A stretch of 64,000 nucleotides of DNA from Candidatus Villigracilis affinis (GTDB lineage Bacteria; Chloroflexota; Anaerolineae; Anaerolineales; Villigracilaceae), in assembly GCA_016718275.1 (NCBI GenBank), contig JADKEA010000013.1, positions 17,335-81,334 of the forward strand, written 5' to 3'. The notes under the pieces were generated by a model. The model ran no database searches. It was not told the DNA's origin and worked only from the letters and a program-made list of their open reading frames with translations. The translations under genes and the position numbers were made by a program. Positions within the stretch are counted from its first letter, which is position 1, and every line of letters begins with the position of its first letter. Of this stretch, positions 24,853-33,636 are shown piece after piece.

Positions 24853-26685
24853 ATGACCACCACTACCTCCCCATATTTTGATTTCCGTGACGCACTGCAT
24901 CCGAACCGCCTCGTCGGTTTGTGGCGCATGATGACGGACTTCCGCGTTTCTTATATCGCGGCGACAGCCTCACTTGCCATCTCAGCACTGGCGAAGACCT
25001 CAGTCTATCTCCTGCTGCGCTTTTTCGCCGATGATGTACTTGGCAAAGGCGCAATGCTTGGGACTTCGATGACTCAAACCTTTCTCTGGATCGGATTGGG
25101 ATTCATCCTCCTGGCCCTGGTCGAAGGCGGCGGCGCGTTTCTCTCTGGACGTTTTGCTGCATACACCGCCGAGGGCATTACCCGCCGTTTGAGAGACTTC
25201 CTCTTCGATCATATCCAGCGCTTGAGCTTTTCCTATCACAGCGCCACTCCGACAGGCGACCTGATCGAACGTGTCACCTCCGATGTGGATGCGCTGCGCC
25301 GCTTCTTTTCGGAACAGGCCATCGGCGTGGGAAGGATCATCCTGTTGTTCGTGATCAACTGGGTGGCGATCCTGTACATTAACGTGAAGCTCGGACTGTT
25401 GTCTGTGGTGGTCATTCCGCCGATCCTGTGGGTTTCGCTCTGGTTCTTCAAAAAGGTGACCAAAGCCTACGAAGAATATCAGGCACAGGAAGCCCTCCTC
25501 TCCACCACTCTGCAGGAAAACCTGACCGGTGTGCGCGTTGTAAAAGCCTTTGCCCGTCAGGATTATGAAAAGACAAAATTCGAGAAGGATAATTGGGGCA
25601 AATACTTGAAGGGCAAATTGCTGCTGCTGATGCACTCGCTCTTCTGGCCCCTTTCAGACATTGTGCTTGGTGCACAGATGCTGTTTGGATTTGTTTACGC
25701 GGCATTCATGGCGATCAATGGCGAAATCACCGTCGGTGATTATGTAGCCTATGTAGGCCTGGTCGTCTGGCTCATCTTCCCCATCCGCAATCTCGGGCGG
25801 ACGATCGTGCAGACCTCAACAGGCATGGTCTCCTACGCACGCCTGATGGACATCACCAAACAGGCGCGGGAACCTCTCACAGATGGCAGCATCCAGCCGA
25901 CAGGTCCAGCGCGAGGCGAGATCGAGTTCAAGAATGTCGGGTTCATTTATTCCGATGGCACACATGATGTCATCAAAGACATTTCGTTCCACGTCAAACC
26001 CGGACAATCCATCGCCCTGCTTGGGTCGACGGGATCGGGCAAGACCTCCATGGTGAACCTCCTGCCGCGCTTCCACGATTACACCAGCGGACAGATATTG
26101 CTTGATGGAGTCGAATTGAAGGATTATCCGCGCAAGTATTTGCGTGAGCAAATTGGCATCGTCCAGCAGGAACCGTTCCTGTTCAGCCGCTCGATCCGCG
26201 AGAATATTTTGTATGGTGTGGGCCGCAGTGTGACCACGGAAGAGATCGAAGCCGCCGCGAAGGCCGCCGCCGTGCATGATGTGATCCTAACCTTCCCCGA
26301 CGGCTACAACACCATCGTCGGTGAAAAAGGCGTGACCCTCTCCGGCGGGCAGAAACAGCGCGTGACCATTGCGCGGACCATTTTGAAGAATCCGCGTATC
26401 CTGATCCTGGATGACTCGACTTCCTCAGTGGATACAGAGACGGAAGCCTCCATTCGCGATGCCCTGAACAGCCTGATGGAAAATCGCACGACCTTCATCA
26501 TCGCACATCGCATTCAATCCGTAATGAAAGCCGACCTGATCCTGGTGCTCGATAAAGGCCAGGTGATCCAAAAAGGTGACCATGAAGAATTGCTCAAGCA
26601 GTTCGGCGGCATGTATCGGAAGATCTACGACATCCAAACGCGAATCGATGAAGAACTGGAGCAGGAAATTGCCAGAGTTAACTAA
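24853..26685 (+). CDS. Heterodimeric ABC exporter, subunit with degenerate Walker B
   Basis: The 610-residue half-transporter has six TM helices (residues ~30-320) and an NBD: GSTGSGKTSMVNLLPRF (Walker A), Q-loop QQEPFLFS, signature LSGGQKQRV and Walker B ILILDDSTSSVD. The catalytic Glu after Walker B is replaced by Asp, as in the degenerate site of TM287/288- and LmrCD-type exporters. The signature motif is canonical. It must pair with the next gene product to form a multidrug- or lipid-type exporter. Start ATG 24853 follows GGAGAATATACAA; the in-frame upstream start would lie in the terminator. Expression is controlled by the leader attenuator. Confidence 0.93.
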   Translation: MTTTTSPYFDFRDALHPNRLVGLWRMMTDFRVSYIAATASLAISALAKTSVYLLLRFFADDVLGKGAMLGTSMTQTFLWIGLGFILLALVEGGGAFLSGRFAAYTAEGITRRLRDFLFDHIQRLSFSYHSATPTGDLIERVTSDVDALRRFFSEQAIGVGRIILLFVINWVAILYINVKLGLLSVVVIPPILWVSLWFFKKVTKAYEEYQAQEALLSTTLQENLTGVRVVKAFARQDYEKTKFEKDNWGKYLKGKLLLLMHSLFWPLSDIVLGAQMLFGFVYAAFMAINGEITVGDYVAYVGLVVWLIFPIRNLGRTIVQTSTGMVSYARLMDITKQAREPLTDGSIQPTGPARGEIEFKNVGFIYSDGTHDVIKDISFHVKPGQSIALLGSTGSGKTSMVNLLPRFHDYTSGQILLDGVELKDYPRKYLREQIGIVQQEPFLFSRSIRENILYGVGRSVTTEEIEAAAKAAAVHDVILTFPDGYNTIVGEKGVTLSGGQKQRVTIARTILKNPRILILDDSTSSVDTETEASIRDALNSLMENRTTFIIAHRIQSVMKADLILVLDKGQVIQKGDHEELLKQFGGMYRKIYDIQTRIDEELEQEIARVN

Positions 26686-26712
26686 AACACATTCGAATCA
26701 TGGAGAATTATC

Positions 26713-28608
26713 ATGACCGACGAAATACTCGAACTCGAAGAAGAAGAATACACATCGAACCTGACCGCCCCTGTATTTTGGCGCATCTTTGGTTTGCTCA
26801 AACCGCACTGGAAGTGGGTGCTGGGATTTTTGGTCACCATCGCCTTGGTCTCCAGCATGGATGCGTACTTCACGTACCTCAACAAACAGATCGTGGATCA
26901 GGGCATCAAGCTCAATGATTTCGACAGGGTTATTGAGATCGCGTGGATGTACGGCTCGTTCCTGCTGTTCCAGGCCGCGTTCATTTTCATTTTCATCTAC
27001 CTCGCGGGCGTGTTGGGCGAGCGTGTGCAGTATGACCTGCGCAAGATGCTGTTCAACCACTTGCAGGATCTGTCGCTTTCATACTATGCCCAAAATGCGG
27101 TGGGACGTCTCATTGCGCGCGTGACATCAGACACAGGCCGCGTCTCTGACCTGGTGACCTGGGGCATCGTGGACAGCGTGTGGGCGATCATGAACATCAC
27201 CACGTCGCTGATCTTCATGGCCATCATCAACTGGCGGCTGGCGATCATCGTATCGGTCATTATTCCGCTGATGATGTTCGTGGCGACGAAATTCCAAAAA
27301 TATATTCTGGTGGAGTTCCGCCAGAGCCGCCGCGCCAACAGCAAGATCACAGGCGCGTACAACGAGAATATTCAGGGTGTGCGCGTGGTCAAGGCGTTGG
27401 GACGCGAAGATGAGAACCTTGTCGAGTTCCAGCAGCTGACCACGCGAATGTACCGCGCATCCTATCGTGCGGCCTGGCTCTCGGCGCTCTTCCTCCCCAC
27501 CGTGCAGATCATCGCCGCCATCGCACTGGGCGCCATCGTCTGGTATGGCGGTGTGCAAATTCAGATCGGGCTCATTACCATCGGCGGTATTCAGGCTTTC
27601 GTCTCGTATCTTACTTTCATGATGTGGCCTGTTCAGGACCTGGCGCGCGTGTATGCCGAAATGCAGCACAGCATTGCCTCAGCGGAGAGAATTTTCAAAT
27701 TGGTGGATACCCCGCCCGATGTCCACAATAGAAGCGATGCCATCGAAGCGAAGACTCTGCTCGGTGAGATCGAATTCGATCACGTGGATTTTTTCTACGA
27801 AGACAGAAAATCCGTATTGAAGGATTTCACGCTGAAGGTGAAGCCAGGTGAGACGATCGCGCTGGTCGGACCGACAGGCGGCGGCAAATCCACGATCGTG
27901 AATCTACTCTGCCGCTTTTACGAACCAAACAACGGCGTGATACGGATCAACGGGCACGATTACATGGACTACACGCTTGAGTCCATCCACAACAAGATCG
28001 GCATCGTGCTGCAGACTCCGCACCTGTTCTCCGGGACAGTGCGCGAAAATATCCGCTATGGGAACTTGTCGGCAAACGATGCGGAAGTGGAAGAAGCTGC
28101 AAAGATCGCTGGCGCGCATGATTTCATTGTGACCCTTGAAAAGAGTTACGAACAGAACGTGGGCGAAAGCGGAAATCTGCTCTCGGTTGGGCAAAAGCAA
28201 TTGATCTCATTGGCACGCGCAGTGCTTGCCAAACCCGAGCTGTTCATCATGGACGAGGCAACTTCCTCAGTGGATACGTTGACCGAAGCCTTGATCCAGC
28301 GCGGCATGGAGGCCTTGATGAAGGGACGCACGTCATTCGTCATCGCGCACCGCCTTTCGACGATTCGCCGCGCAGATCGGATCATTGTCATTGAAAACGG
28401 AACCATCGCCGAGCATGGCACCCACGCCGAATTGCTCCGCCAGCGCGGACATTACTACCGCCTGTACACCCAGCAGTTCCGCCACGAATTGGAAGTGGCC
28501 TATGGCGTCACCGAAGAGATCGAAGGCAATGAGCGCGCCAATGTGACCGCAGATTCGATCATGGTCAGGCGTGAAACGGCTGGCGAAGAAGCAGTCGCTG
28601 CTGATTAA
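26713..28608 (+). CDS. Heterodimeric ABC exporter, subunit with canonical Walker B and degenerate signature
   Basis: The 631-residue half-transporter has a charged N-terminal region (EILELEEEEY), six TM helices (~30-330) and an NBD: GPTGGGKSTIVNLLCRF, Q-loop LQTPHLFSG, Walker B LFIMDEATSSVD with the catalytic Glu, and H-loop IAHRLSTI. Its signature is LSVGQKQ rather than LSGGQ, so its signature and the partner's Walker site together make the degenerate ATP site, while its own Walker site and the partner's signature make the active one. This complementarity strongly supports one heterodimer. It follows its partner by 27 nt, with GGAG before ATG 26713. A GC-rich hairpin follows. Confidence 0.93.
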   Translation: MTDEILELEEEEYTSNLTAPVFWRIFGLLKPHWKWVLGFLVTIALVSSMDAYFTYLNKQIVDQGIKLNDFDRVIEIAWMYGSFLLFQAAFIFIFIYLAGVLGERVQYDLRKMLFNHLQDLSLSYYAQNAVGRLIARVTSDTGRVSDLVTWGIVDSVWAIMNITTSLIFMAIINWRLAIIVSVIIPLMMFVATKFQKYILVEFRQSRRANSKITGAYNENIQGVRVVKALGREDENLVEFQQLTTRMYRASYRAAWLSALFLPTVQIIAAIALGAIVWYGGVQIQIGLITIGGIQAFVSYLTFMMWPVQDLARVYAEMQHSIASAERIFKLVDTPPDVHNRSDAIEAKTLLGEIEFDHVDFFYEDRKSVLKDFTLKVKPGETIALVGPTGGGKSTIVNLLCRFYEPNNGVIRINGHDYMDYTLESIHNKIGIVLQTPHLFSGTVRENIRYGNLSANDAEVEEAAKIAGAHDFIVTLEKSYEQNVGESGNLLSVGQKQLISLARAVLAKPELFIMDEATSSVDTLTEALIQRGMEALMKGRTSFVIAHRLSTIRRADRIIVIENGTIAEHGTHAELLRQRGHYYRLYTQQFRHELEVAYGVTEEIEGNERANVTADSIMVRRETAGEEAVAAD

Positions 28609-28617
28609 ATGAATTCA

Positions 28618-28655
28618 ATCCAGCGGGTCAGGTTGAAAAGCCTGACCCGCTGGAT
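28618..28655 (+). terminator. Hairpin after the ABC exporter genes
   Basis: A 15-bp perfect stem (28618-28632 with 28641-28655) is followed by AAACAAATTTT instead of a U run. It may be a weak terminator or a 3'-end stabilising structure. Confidence 0.5.
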
Positions 28656-28686
28656 AAACAAATTTTAGAAATCGGGATTTAAAGAA

Positions 28687-29358
28687 ATGGCAAGGAAAAA
28701 GTATTCGATCAACTGGGAAAATGATGAACCCATATCCTTTGAAGTGGACGGCATAACCTACAACGCATTGGAAGATGTTCCAAACGAGAAGGATCGGGAA
28801 AAGCTCTCGGCAATGCTGGACGCGTCATTTGATGATGCTTTCGATGACTCCTTTGAAGACATGCAGTTTGATGAAAAGGAATTCGAGGAATTGCAAAAGT
28901 CCTCGGCGGGTATGGAAAAAATCCTGCTGGGAATCTTCTCCGGCGTGGCTGTATTGATGCTGCTGATCGCAGGGATTTCATCCTATTTCGCCATTCAAAA
29001 GATCAGCAAAGAAGAAAGCGCACCCGGCCGCATTGCGGACGTGGTCGTGCGCAAGGAATACATCAACGAGCAGGACCGCATCACACGGGATTTTTATTAT
29101 CCTGTGATCGAGTTCACCGCCAGTGACGGAAAAAAGCGCACGGTTCAAATCAGCGAAGGCAGTGATTCGCCGTACTACGAAAAAGGCGATGAGATCACAG
29201 TCCTTTACGACCCCGAGCATCCCCTTGATGCGCGGATCCAATCCGCTGGCAGCAACGCCCTGATGTGGATTTTGCCAGCCATCACGGGGATTTTAGGAAT
29301 TGCTTTTACAGGCGCGGTTCTTGTTGTAAAAAAACTGATGCCGCCCGCTGAAGAATAA
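28687..29358 (+). CDS. DUF3592 membrane protein
   Basis: The 223-residue protein has an acidic N-terminal cytoplasmic part (DASFDDAFDDSFEDMQFDEK), TM helix 1 (LLGIFSGVAVLMLLIAGISS), an extracytoplasmic or intermembrane beta-rich region with YYPVIEFTASDGKKRTVQ and ITVLYDPEHPLDARI, and TM helix 2 near residues 190-212. The middle region matches the DUF3592 pattern of FTDxxG...V.Y.P..P..A. Function is unknown for the family. It lies 78 nt after the ABC exporter and its hairpin, so it might be co-transcribed. Confidence 0.8.
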   Translation: MARKKYSINWENDEPISFEVDGITYNALEDVPNEKDREKLSAMLDASFDDAFDDSFEDMQFDEKEFEELQKSSAGMEKILLGIFSGVAVLMLLIAGISSYFAIQKISKEESAPGRIADVVVRKEYINEQDRITRDFYYPVIEFTASDGKKRTVQISEGSDSPYYEKGDEITVLYDPEHPLDARIQSAGSNALMWILPAITGILGIAFTGAVLVVKKLMPPAEE

Positions 29359-29473
29359 AAAAATAAACGCTGGAGAATTGTCATGTAACACCGCAGCGAA
29401 CGATTGAAAAGATGAAGGCTGTGAAAGAATTTGGCCTGATGTTCTATTTATTGTTAATTTTTAGTGGAGAAGT

Positions 29474-30475
29474 ATGATGAAAACTGAGATCAAACCATTT
29501 ACGGCAGAAATGATTCCCCAGGCAGGAGAATTGTTGTCTGCGCGGCATAAACGAAACCGCGCGAACCTGCCTTTGCTGCCTGAGCGTTTTGAAGATGCGA
29601 CTGTTGCGATCAAAGCTGTCGAATCCCTGTGGCAGAAGAAATTCAAAATGGGCTATGCCGCTTTTCGTGATGGAAAGATGACCGCCTATTTGCTGGGTGA
29701 TTTTTCAGTCCAACCTTGGGGCCGCTGTGGATATGTCTATTTGCCCGGGTATGCGCTGGCGGAAGGCGAAAGCCCGAAAACGCTCCAGGACCTATATTCC
29801 CTGCTTGGCGAGGACTGGGTGAAGAAGGGCATCTTCAGTCACGGCCTGTATGTTTCAGCCGCGGATGCAGATGTCATCGATGCCCTGTTCGCGCTTGGTT
29901 TTGGCAAGGAACGCGTGGATGCTTTGCTGGATTTACGCAGCGCGGAAATTTCCGAGCCTGCCAACCCCGCAGGCATTGACATTCGACTCGCTGGCGCGGG
30001 TGACAATCCCCACCTTGGCAATCTATCCCACGTCATCATGGAAGCGCTGGCGAATGCGCCCAACTGGCACCCGACCATTCCAGAAGATTGGGAGGAACTG
30101 CGCGAAGGCTGGGCTGAATTGGCAGACGATCCAGAGTGGACCGTGTGGCTGGCGCTTGAAAAAGGGACAGCTCTCGGCACCGTTAGTTTCTGCCCCGAAG
30201 AAGAGAGTGACACTGCGATGCTGGTCTCTCCGCGCACAAGCTACCTGAGCGTGGCCGCCACCCTGCCGCAAGCCCGTGGACGCGGCGTCAGCACTGCGCT
30301 CACTCTACGCGGATTGAAGCAGGCTCAAAATGAAAACTTCGAGATCTGCTACACCAACTGGATCAGCCCCAACCTGCCCGCCTCCCGCTTCTGGCCGCGC
30401 TTTGGATTCAAAGATGCCGCCTATCGCCTCGCGAAGCGGATCGACCCGATGATCGCGTGGACAAAGAATCACTAA
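29474..30475 (+). CDS. GNAT N-acetyltransferase, tandem domains
   Basis: The 333-residue protein has two GNAT-like halves. The C-terminal one includes LSVAATLPQARGRGVSTALTL, where QARGRG is the acetyl-CoA pyrophosphate loop, followed by TNWISPNLPASRFWPRFGF, typical of GNAT motif B. The N-terminal half (residues 1-~165) is degenerate and resembles a first GNAT domain in which the acetyl-CoA loop is missing. The substrate is unknown. Start: ATG 29474 (MM start, alternative at 29477) after GTGGAGA. A GC hairpin (30490-30513) separates it from a second acetyltransferase. Confidence 0.82.
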   Translation: MMKTEIKPFTAEMIPQAGELLSARHKRNRANLPLLPERFEDATVAIKAVESLWQKKFKMGYAAFRDGKMTAYLLGDFSVQPWGRCGYVYLPGYALAEGESPKTLQDLYSLLGEDWVKKGIFSHGLYVSAADADVIDALFALGFGKERVDALLDLRSAEISEPANPAGIDIRLAGAGDNPHLGNLSHVIMEALANAPNWHPTIPEDWEELREGWAELADDPEWTVWLALEKGTALGTVSFCPEEESDTAMLVSPRTSYLSVAATLPQARGRGVSTALTLRGLKQAQNENFEICYTNWISPNLPASRFWPRFGFKDAAYRLAKRIDPMIAWTKNH

Positions 30476-30489
30476 ACTCATATCTTGCT

Positions 30490-30516
30490 CCCGCCGCCAT
30501 CCTCGGCGGCGGGTTT
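30490..30516 (+). terminator. GC-rich hairpin between two acetyltransferase genes
   Basis: CCCGCCGCC (30490-30498) pairs with GGCGGCGGG (30505-30513), followed by only TTT. Partial termination is likely. Confidence 0.55.
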
Positions 30517-30538
30517 GTGAACTTAAACAGGAATAATC

Positions 30539-31312
30539 ATGAACAACAATCAACTACTACAATTATTTGACAAGGAAATGCGCGAAGAGATCGAATACCC
30601 CGAAGCCCGCAAAGAGATCACCGCAGACGTGGTGCGCTTTACCCGCGAAGCGCCCGCGATGAATTTCGTCTCGAAGACCTTCGCTTCCGACGCCGACCTT
30701 GACCGCGTCATCGAGCAGGAACTGGCCCACTTCGCTCCCATGAATCAGCCGTTCACGTGGAAGGTGTACAGCCACGACACCCTGCCCACGCTGACAGAGA
30801 AACTCGAACAGCATAATTTCGTGCGCGATGAAGATGACGGCGACATCATGATCCTGGATGTGGACTCTGCGCCTTCCCATTTGTTCGACCCCGTCAAAGC
30901 GGACATCCGCCGAATCACGAATCTCAAGGGACTCAAGGATGTCGTTTCGGTTCTGGATAAAGTCTATGGCAACAACAACGAATGGGTTTACAAACGCCTC
31001 GGCGGACATTTAACCATCCCCGGTTACCTGAGCATTTACGCCGCCTATGCCGACGATCAACCCGTCTCCGTTGCGTGGACGTATTTCCAAAAAGGAAAAT
31101 TCGCCTCGCTGTTCGCAGGCTCCACGCGGACCGAATACCGCAAACGCGGATTGTACACAAGCCTGCTCTCGGCACGGCTGAAAGAGATCCGCGAGCGCAG
31201 GTATCAATACGCCATGGTCGAAGCGGGTGAAATGAGCCGACCCATCGTGGAGAAGCATGGTTTTCAGTATCTGGCGACGGCCTGGGATTATTTGTGGGAG
31301 GGTGGGAAGTAA
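30539..31312 (+). CDS. GNAT family N-acetyltransferase
   Basis: The 257-residue protein carries one clear GNAT domain in its C-terminal half: SIYAAYADDQPVSVAWTYF, then SLFAGSTRTEYRKRGLYTSL with the acetyl-CoA loop YRKRGLYT, and VEAGEMSRPIVEKHGFQYL. The N-terminal 110 residues are a second, degenerate domain. The substrate cannot be inferred. It is next to another GNAT gene with a similar two-domain layout, though the two are not close in sequence. Start ATG 30539 follows ACAGGAATAATC. A strong terminator follows. Confidence 0.85.
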   Translation: MNNNQLLQLFDKEMREEIEYPEARKEITADVVRFTREAPAMNFVSKTFASDADLDRVIEQELAHFAPMNQPFTWKVYSHDTLPTLTEKLEQHNFVRDEDDGDIMILDVDSAPSHLFDPVKADIRRITNLKGLKDVVSVLDKVYGNNNEWVYKRLGGHLTIPGYLSIYAAYADDQPVSVAWTYFQKGKFASLFAGSTRTEYRKRGLYTSLLSARLKEIRERRYQYAMVEAGEMSRPIVEKHGFQYLATAWDYLWEGGK

Positions 31313-31327
31313 GGAGAAAGAAGAAAG

Positions 31328-31364
31328 AAAGACTTCCGAGATGGTGAATGTCTCGGAAGTCTTT
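31328..31364 (+). terminator. Intrinsic terminator after the second acetyltransferase
   Basis: AAAGACTTCCGAGA (31328-31341) pairs with TCTCGGAAGTCTTT (31351-31364), a 14-bp perfect stem ending in TTT then GGTTATT. Confidence 0.75.
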
Positions 31365-31378
31365 GGTTATTAAACAGC

Positions 31379-31384
31379 TATAAT
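31379..31384 (+). promoter_or_regulatory. -10 box for the small membrane protein (leaderless)
   Basis: TATAAT ends 7 nt before ATG 31392. There is no Shine-Dalgarno before the ATG and no clear -35. Confidence 0.45.
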
Positions 31385-31391
31385 CCGCTCC

Positions 31392-31703
31392 ATGCCCACA
31401 CAAACCGCAAAGAAAACCCATTTCGGATTCACCGCGCTCATCCTCGGCGTGATCTCCATTCTGCTTTTGGGGACCCGCTTCGCAGTGGCTTATATGCGCA
31501 TCTCTCCAGAGCTCTTCGGCAGAATGAATCAATTCACCACCCTGTTCTTCTGCATCCTCACACCGCTGGCGTTTGCCCTGGGCGTTTGGGGGCACACCCG
31601 CAAAAACGACTCAAAAGCCTATGCACGCATCGCGATCGGCCTGACAACGCTTCCGTTTTTGGTACTGCTCGTACAATTCGCTCTTTCGTTTTTCGTGCGT
31701 TAG
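31392..31703 (+). CDS. Small membrane protein (103 aa), unknown function
   Basis: The 103-residue protein begins MPTQTAKKTHFGFTALILG and has three hydrophobic segments (residues ~12-35, 48-67, 78-101), with basic residues between the second and third. I do not recognise a family; it resembles the many small DUF4190/DUF4870-like bacterial membrane proteins. The transcript is probably leaderless. It is isolated between a terminator and a convergent membrane protein gene. Confidence 0.65.
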   Translation: MPTQTAKKTHFGFTALILGVISILLLGTRFAVAYMRISPELFGRMNQFTTLFFCILTPLAFALGVWGHTRKNDSKAYARIAIGLTTLPFLVLLVQFALSFFVR

Positions 31704-31730
31704 GTAACCCAATCTTTTTCTTCTTCGAGA

Positions 31731-31747
31731 CTTCGTGCCTTTGTGGT
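31731..31747 (+). repeat. Half copy of the dispersed CTCCGTG/CTCTGTGGT repeat
   Basis: CTTCGTGCCTTTGTGGT matches the right half of the element at 57290-57366. The left half is not present, so this is a truncated copy. Confidence 0.4.
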
Positions 31748-31753
31748 AAAAAA

Positions 31754-32572
31754 CTAAGGCACTTTTTCAGCCTTTCCCGTTCCATGCTTTCGAAAGACAA
31801 AGAACAACGGAATGCCCACGGCCAGATAAGCGCCAAAATAAAGCAATCCGCCGGGGCGCGCGGCAAAATCAAACAGGCGCAGGTAGGCAAACGCCGCAAG
31901 CGTGATGATCGCGACCAGTCCATACGAAGCGAGCGAGTGATGCAGGATCGCGTCCAAATTACGATCCCATAAAAATACTCCAACGGCAATGGCAAGCGCG
32001 AGATAGAACACCGCAAAACTGCGCAGGGTGAACGGAGACATCACCTCGGGGAAAATTCCGCCATTCGTACCGGGTGCGCCCACTGGAGCGAACAATCCAT
32101 ACAACGCCAAAAAGCCGACAAAGATAATGAACGCAACGATATACGGAAGCTGGGCATTCCCGAATTGCAGGCCAAACTTCTCTCGTGCTGGGCGGAGTCG
32201 CAGCCAGTCAAAGAATCCAAGCAGGGCAGTCAACACATTGACGGTCAATGCCGCAAGATACAACCATGCAATCGGGTGAACCAGTTGCAGTTTTGCGCGA
32301 AAAGCGATCACCACTCCCATTTCAAAGATCCCGAACAGCCATAAATAGATCAAGGCCGAGTACACGAGTCGCCACTCCCAGCGCCTGGCGCTGATCCATG
32401 CCAGCCAGGCATTGCCGAGGCACCATGCGCCGATCGTCATTGTCATGAACGCGGTCACCTTCCATGCAAAAACGGGCGCGAGTTGTTCAGGGAGAAAGAA
32501 AAGGAAGGCTCCCAAAATCGCATAGAGGATGGCCGTAAAATAAGTTAACCAGCGGGAAGTAACAGTAAGCAT
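31754..32572 (-). CDS. Multi-pass membrane protein, unknown function
   Basis: The 272-residue protein has about eight hydrophobic helices, including ILYAILGAFLFFLPEQLAP, IYLWLFGIFEMGVVIAF and GGLLYFGAYLAVGIPLFFVF, and ends in a basic tail. It has no recognisable catalytic motif and I cannot name a family. Start ATG 32572 follows AAGGAGATGCA; an upstream in-frame start would add 29 basic residues. It is 83 nt downstream of the alcohol dehydrogenase-like gene, on the same strand. Confidence 0.7.
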   Translation of the reverse strand: MLTVTSRWLTYFTAILYAILGAFLFFLPEQLAPVFAWKVTAFMTMTIGAWCLGNAWLAWISARRWEWRLVYSALIYLWLFGIFEMGVVIAFRAKLQLVHPIAWLYLAALTVNVLTALLGFFDWLRLRPAREKFGLQFGNAQLPYIVAFIIFVGFLALYGLFAPVGAPGTNGGIFPEVMSPFTLRSFAVFYLALAIAVGVFLWDRNLDAILHHSLASYGLVAIITLAAFAYLRLFDFAARPGGLLYFGAYLAVGIPLFFVFRKHGTGKAEKVP

Positions 32573-32655
32573 TGCATCTCCTTGTTTGGATGGCGATATT
32601 GTATCTAAACATCTGACGCGAAAAAGCCTGGCCGCCCAAGTGTGAAGATGCTTTA

Positions 32656-33603
32656 TCAATTCTCCAGCAGAATTTTCAAGACCCCAGCCTGCGCAGCGTG
32701 ATCAAATGCCTTCACCGCGTCAGTCATTTTATATTGATCCACGATCAGCACCGTAGGGTCAACTTCACGTTTTTCCAACAGACGCAGGGCAGGCGCGAAC
32801 GGGCCGCAGCGCGAGCCGATGATGTTGATCTCATCCACCACAATGGATGAGAAATTGACATTCACATCGCCTTTGTAGGTGGATTTCATCACCAATGTCC
32901 CACGCGGACGGATCGCTTTTCTTGCGAGGTTGAATCCGTCAGCAGACCCCGTGGCCTCCACGACCACATCCCATTTTCGCGGTTGAACAGCCTCTGCCGT
33001 GGTGAATCGGATTCCTCGCGCCGCCAGCAGGCTTTGCGGGTGAACGTGACGCGTCACCACTTGCAGGTCACAGCCAGTCAACGCGAGCGTTTGCGCGATC
33101 AATTGTCCCAGCCTGCCTGCGCCGACCAGCAGCACACGGTCATCTGGCTTGAGCTGGATCTGTTGTTGAATTTCAAGCGCCGCCGCAAGCGGTTCGGTGA
33201 ATACGGCCATTTCATCTGAAACCGAATCAGGCACACGATGCAAATTTTCCAGCGGCAGGGTGGTGTATTCGGCAAAGACCCCATCGCGGTTGGCAATTCC
33301 CAACACGGTGCGGTTTTCGCAATGAGTCGGGCGTCCATTCAAACAGGCTTCACATGCACCGCACACGGCATTGATCTCCCCCACCACGCGCTGGCCGATC
33401 CACGCGGCATCGGGCGCATCCACCACCTCGCCCACAAATTCATGGCCGAGGATGCCCGTATACGGATAATAGCCCTTCACCAATTCAAGGTCGGTGCTGC
33501 AAATGCCCGCCTTGCGGATCTTGATCAATGCTTCGTTCAACTTCTTCGGCTGCGCCGCATCGCGCAGGGAAATTTGATTGTCTTCCAGCCACAATGCCTT
33601 CAT
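32656..33603 (-). CDS. Zinc-dependent MDR alcohol dehydrogenase-like protein
   Basis: The 315-residue protein shows the medium-chain dehydrogenase layout: catalytic zinc residues Cys35 and His54/Glu55 (ILGHEFVGEV), structural zinc cysteines 81, 84, 87 and 95 (CGACEACLNGRPTHC), and a Rossmann fold with VLLVGAGRLGQLIAQ. It should oxidise or reduce an alcohol or polyol with NAD(P). It is about 30 residues shorter than typical sorbitol/threonine dehydrogenases. Substrate unknown. Start ATG 33603 follows GAGAGGTAAATTCG. The next gene upstream on this strand is an RNA methyltransferase. Confidence 0.87.
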   Translation of the reverse strand: MKALWLEDNQISLRDAAQPKKLNEALIKIRKAGICSTDLELVKGYYPYTGILGHEFVGEVVDAPDAAWIGQRVVGEINAVCGACEACLNGRPTHCENRTVLGIANRDGVFAEYTTLPLENLHRVPDSVSDEMAVFTEPLAAALEIQQQIQLKPDDRVLLVGAGRLGQLIAQTLALTGCDLQVVTRHVHPQSLLAARGIRFTTAEAVQPRKWDVVVEATGSADGFNLARKAIRPRGTLVMKSTYKGDVNVNFSSIVVDEINIIGSRCGPFAPALRLLEKREVDPTVLIVDQYKMTDAVKAFDHAAQAGVLKILLEN

Positions 33604-33636
33604 CGAATTTACCTCTCACTTTTTCCTTCCTGCTTA

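Noticed and set aside
28618..28655. Strong intrinsic terminator after the ABC exporter
   Set aside because: The stem is perfect but no U run follows; kept only as a weak terminator or stabilising hairpin.
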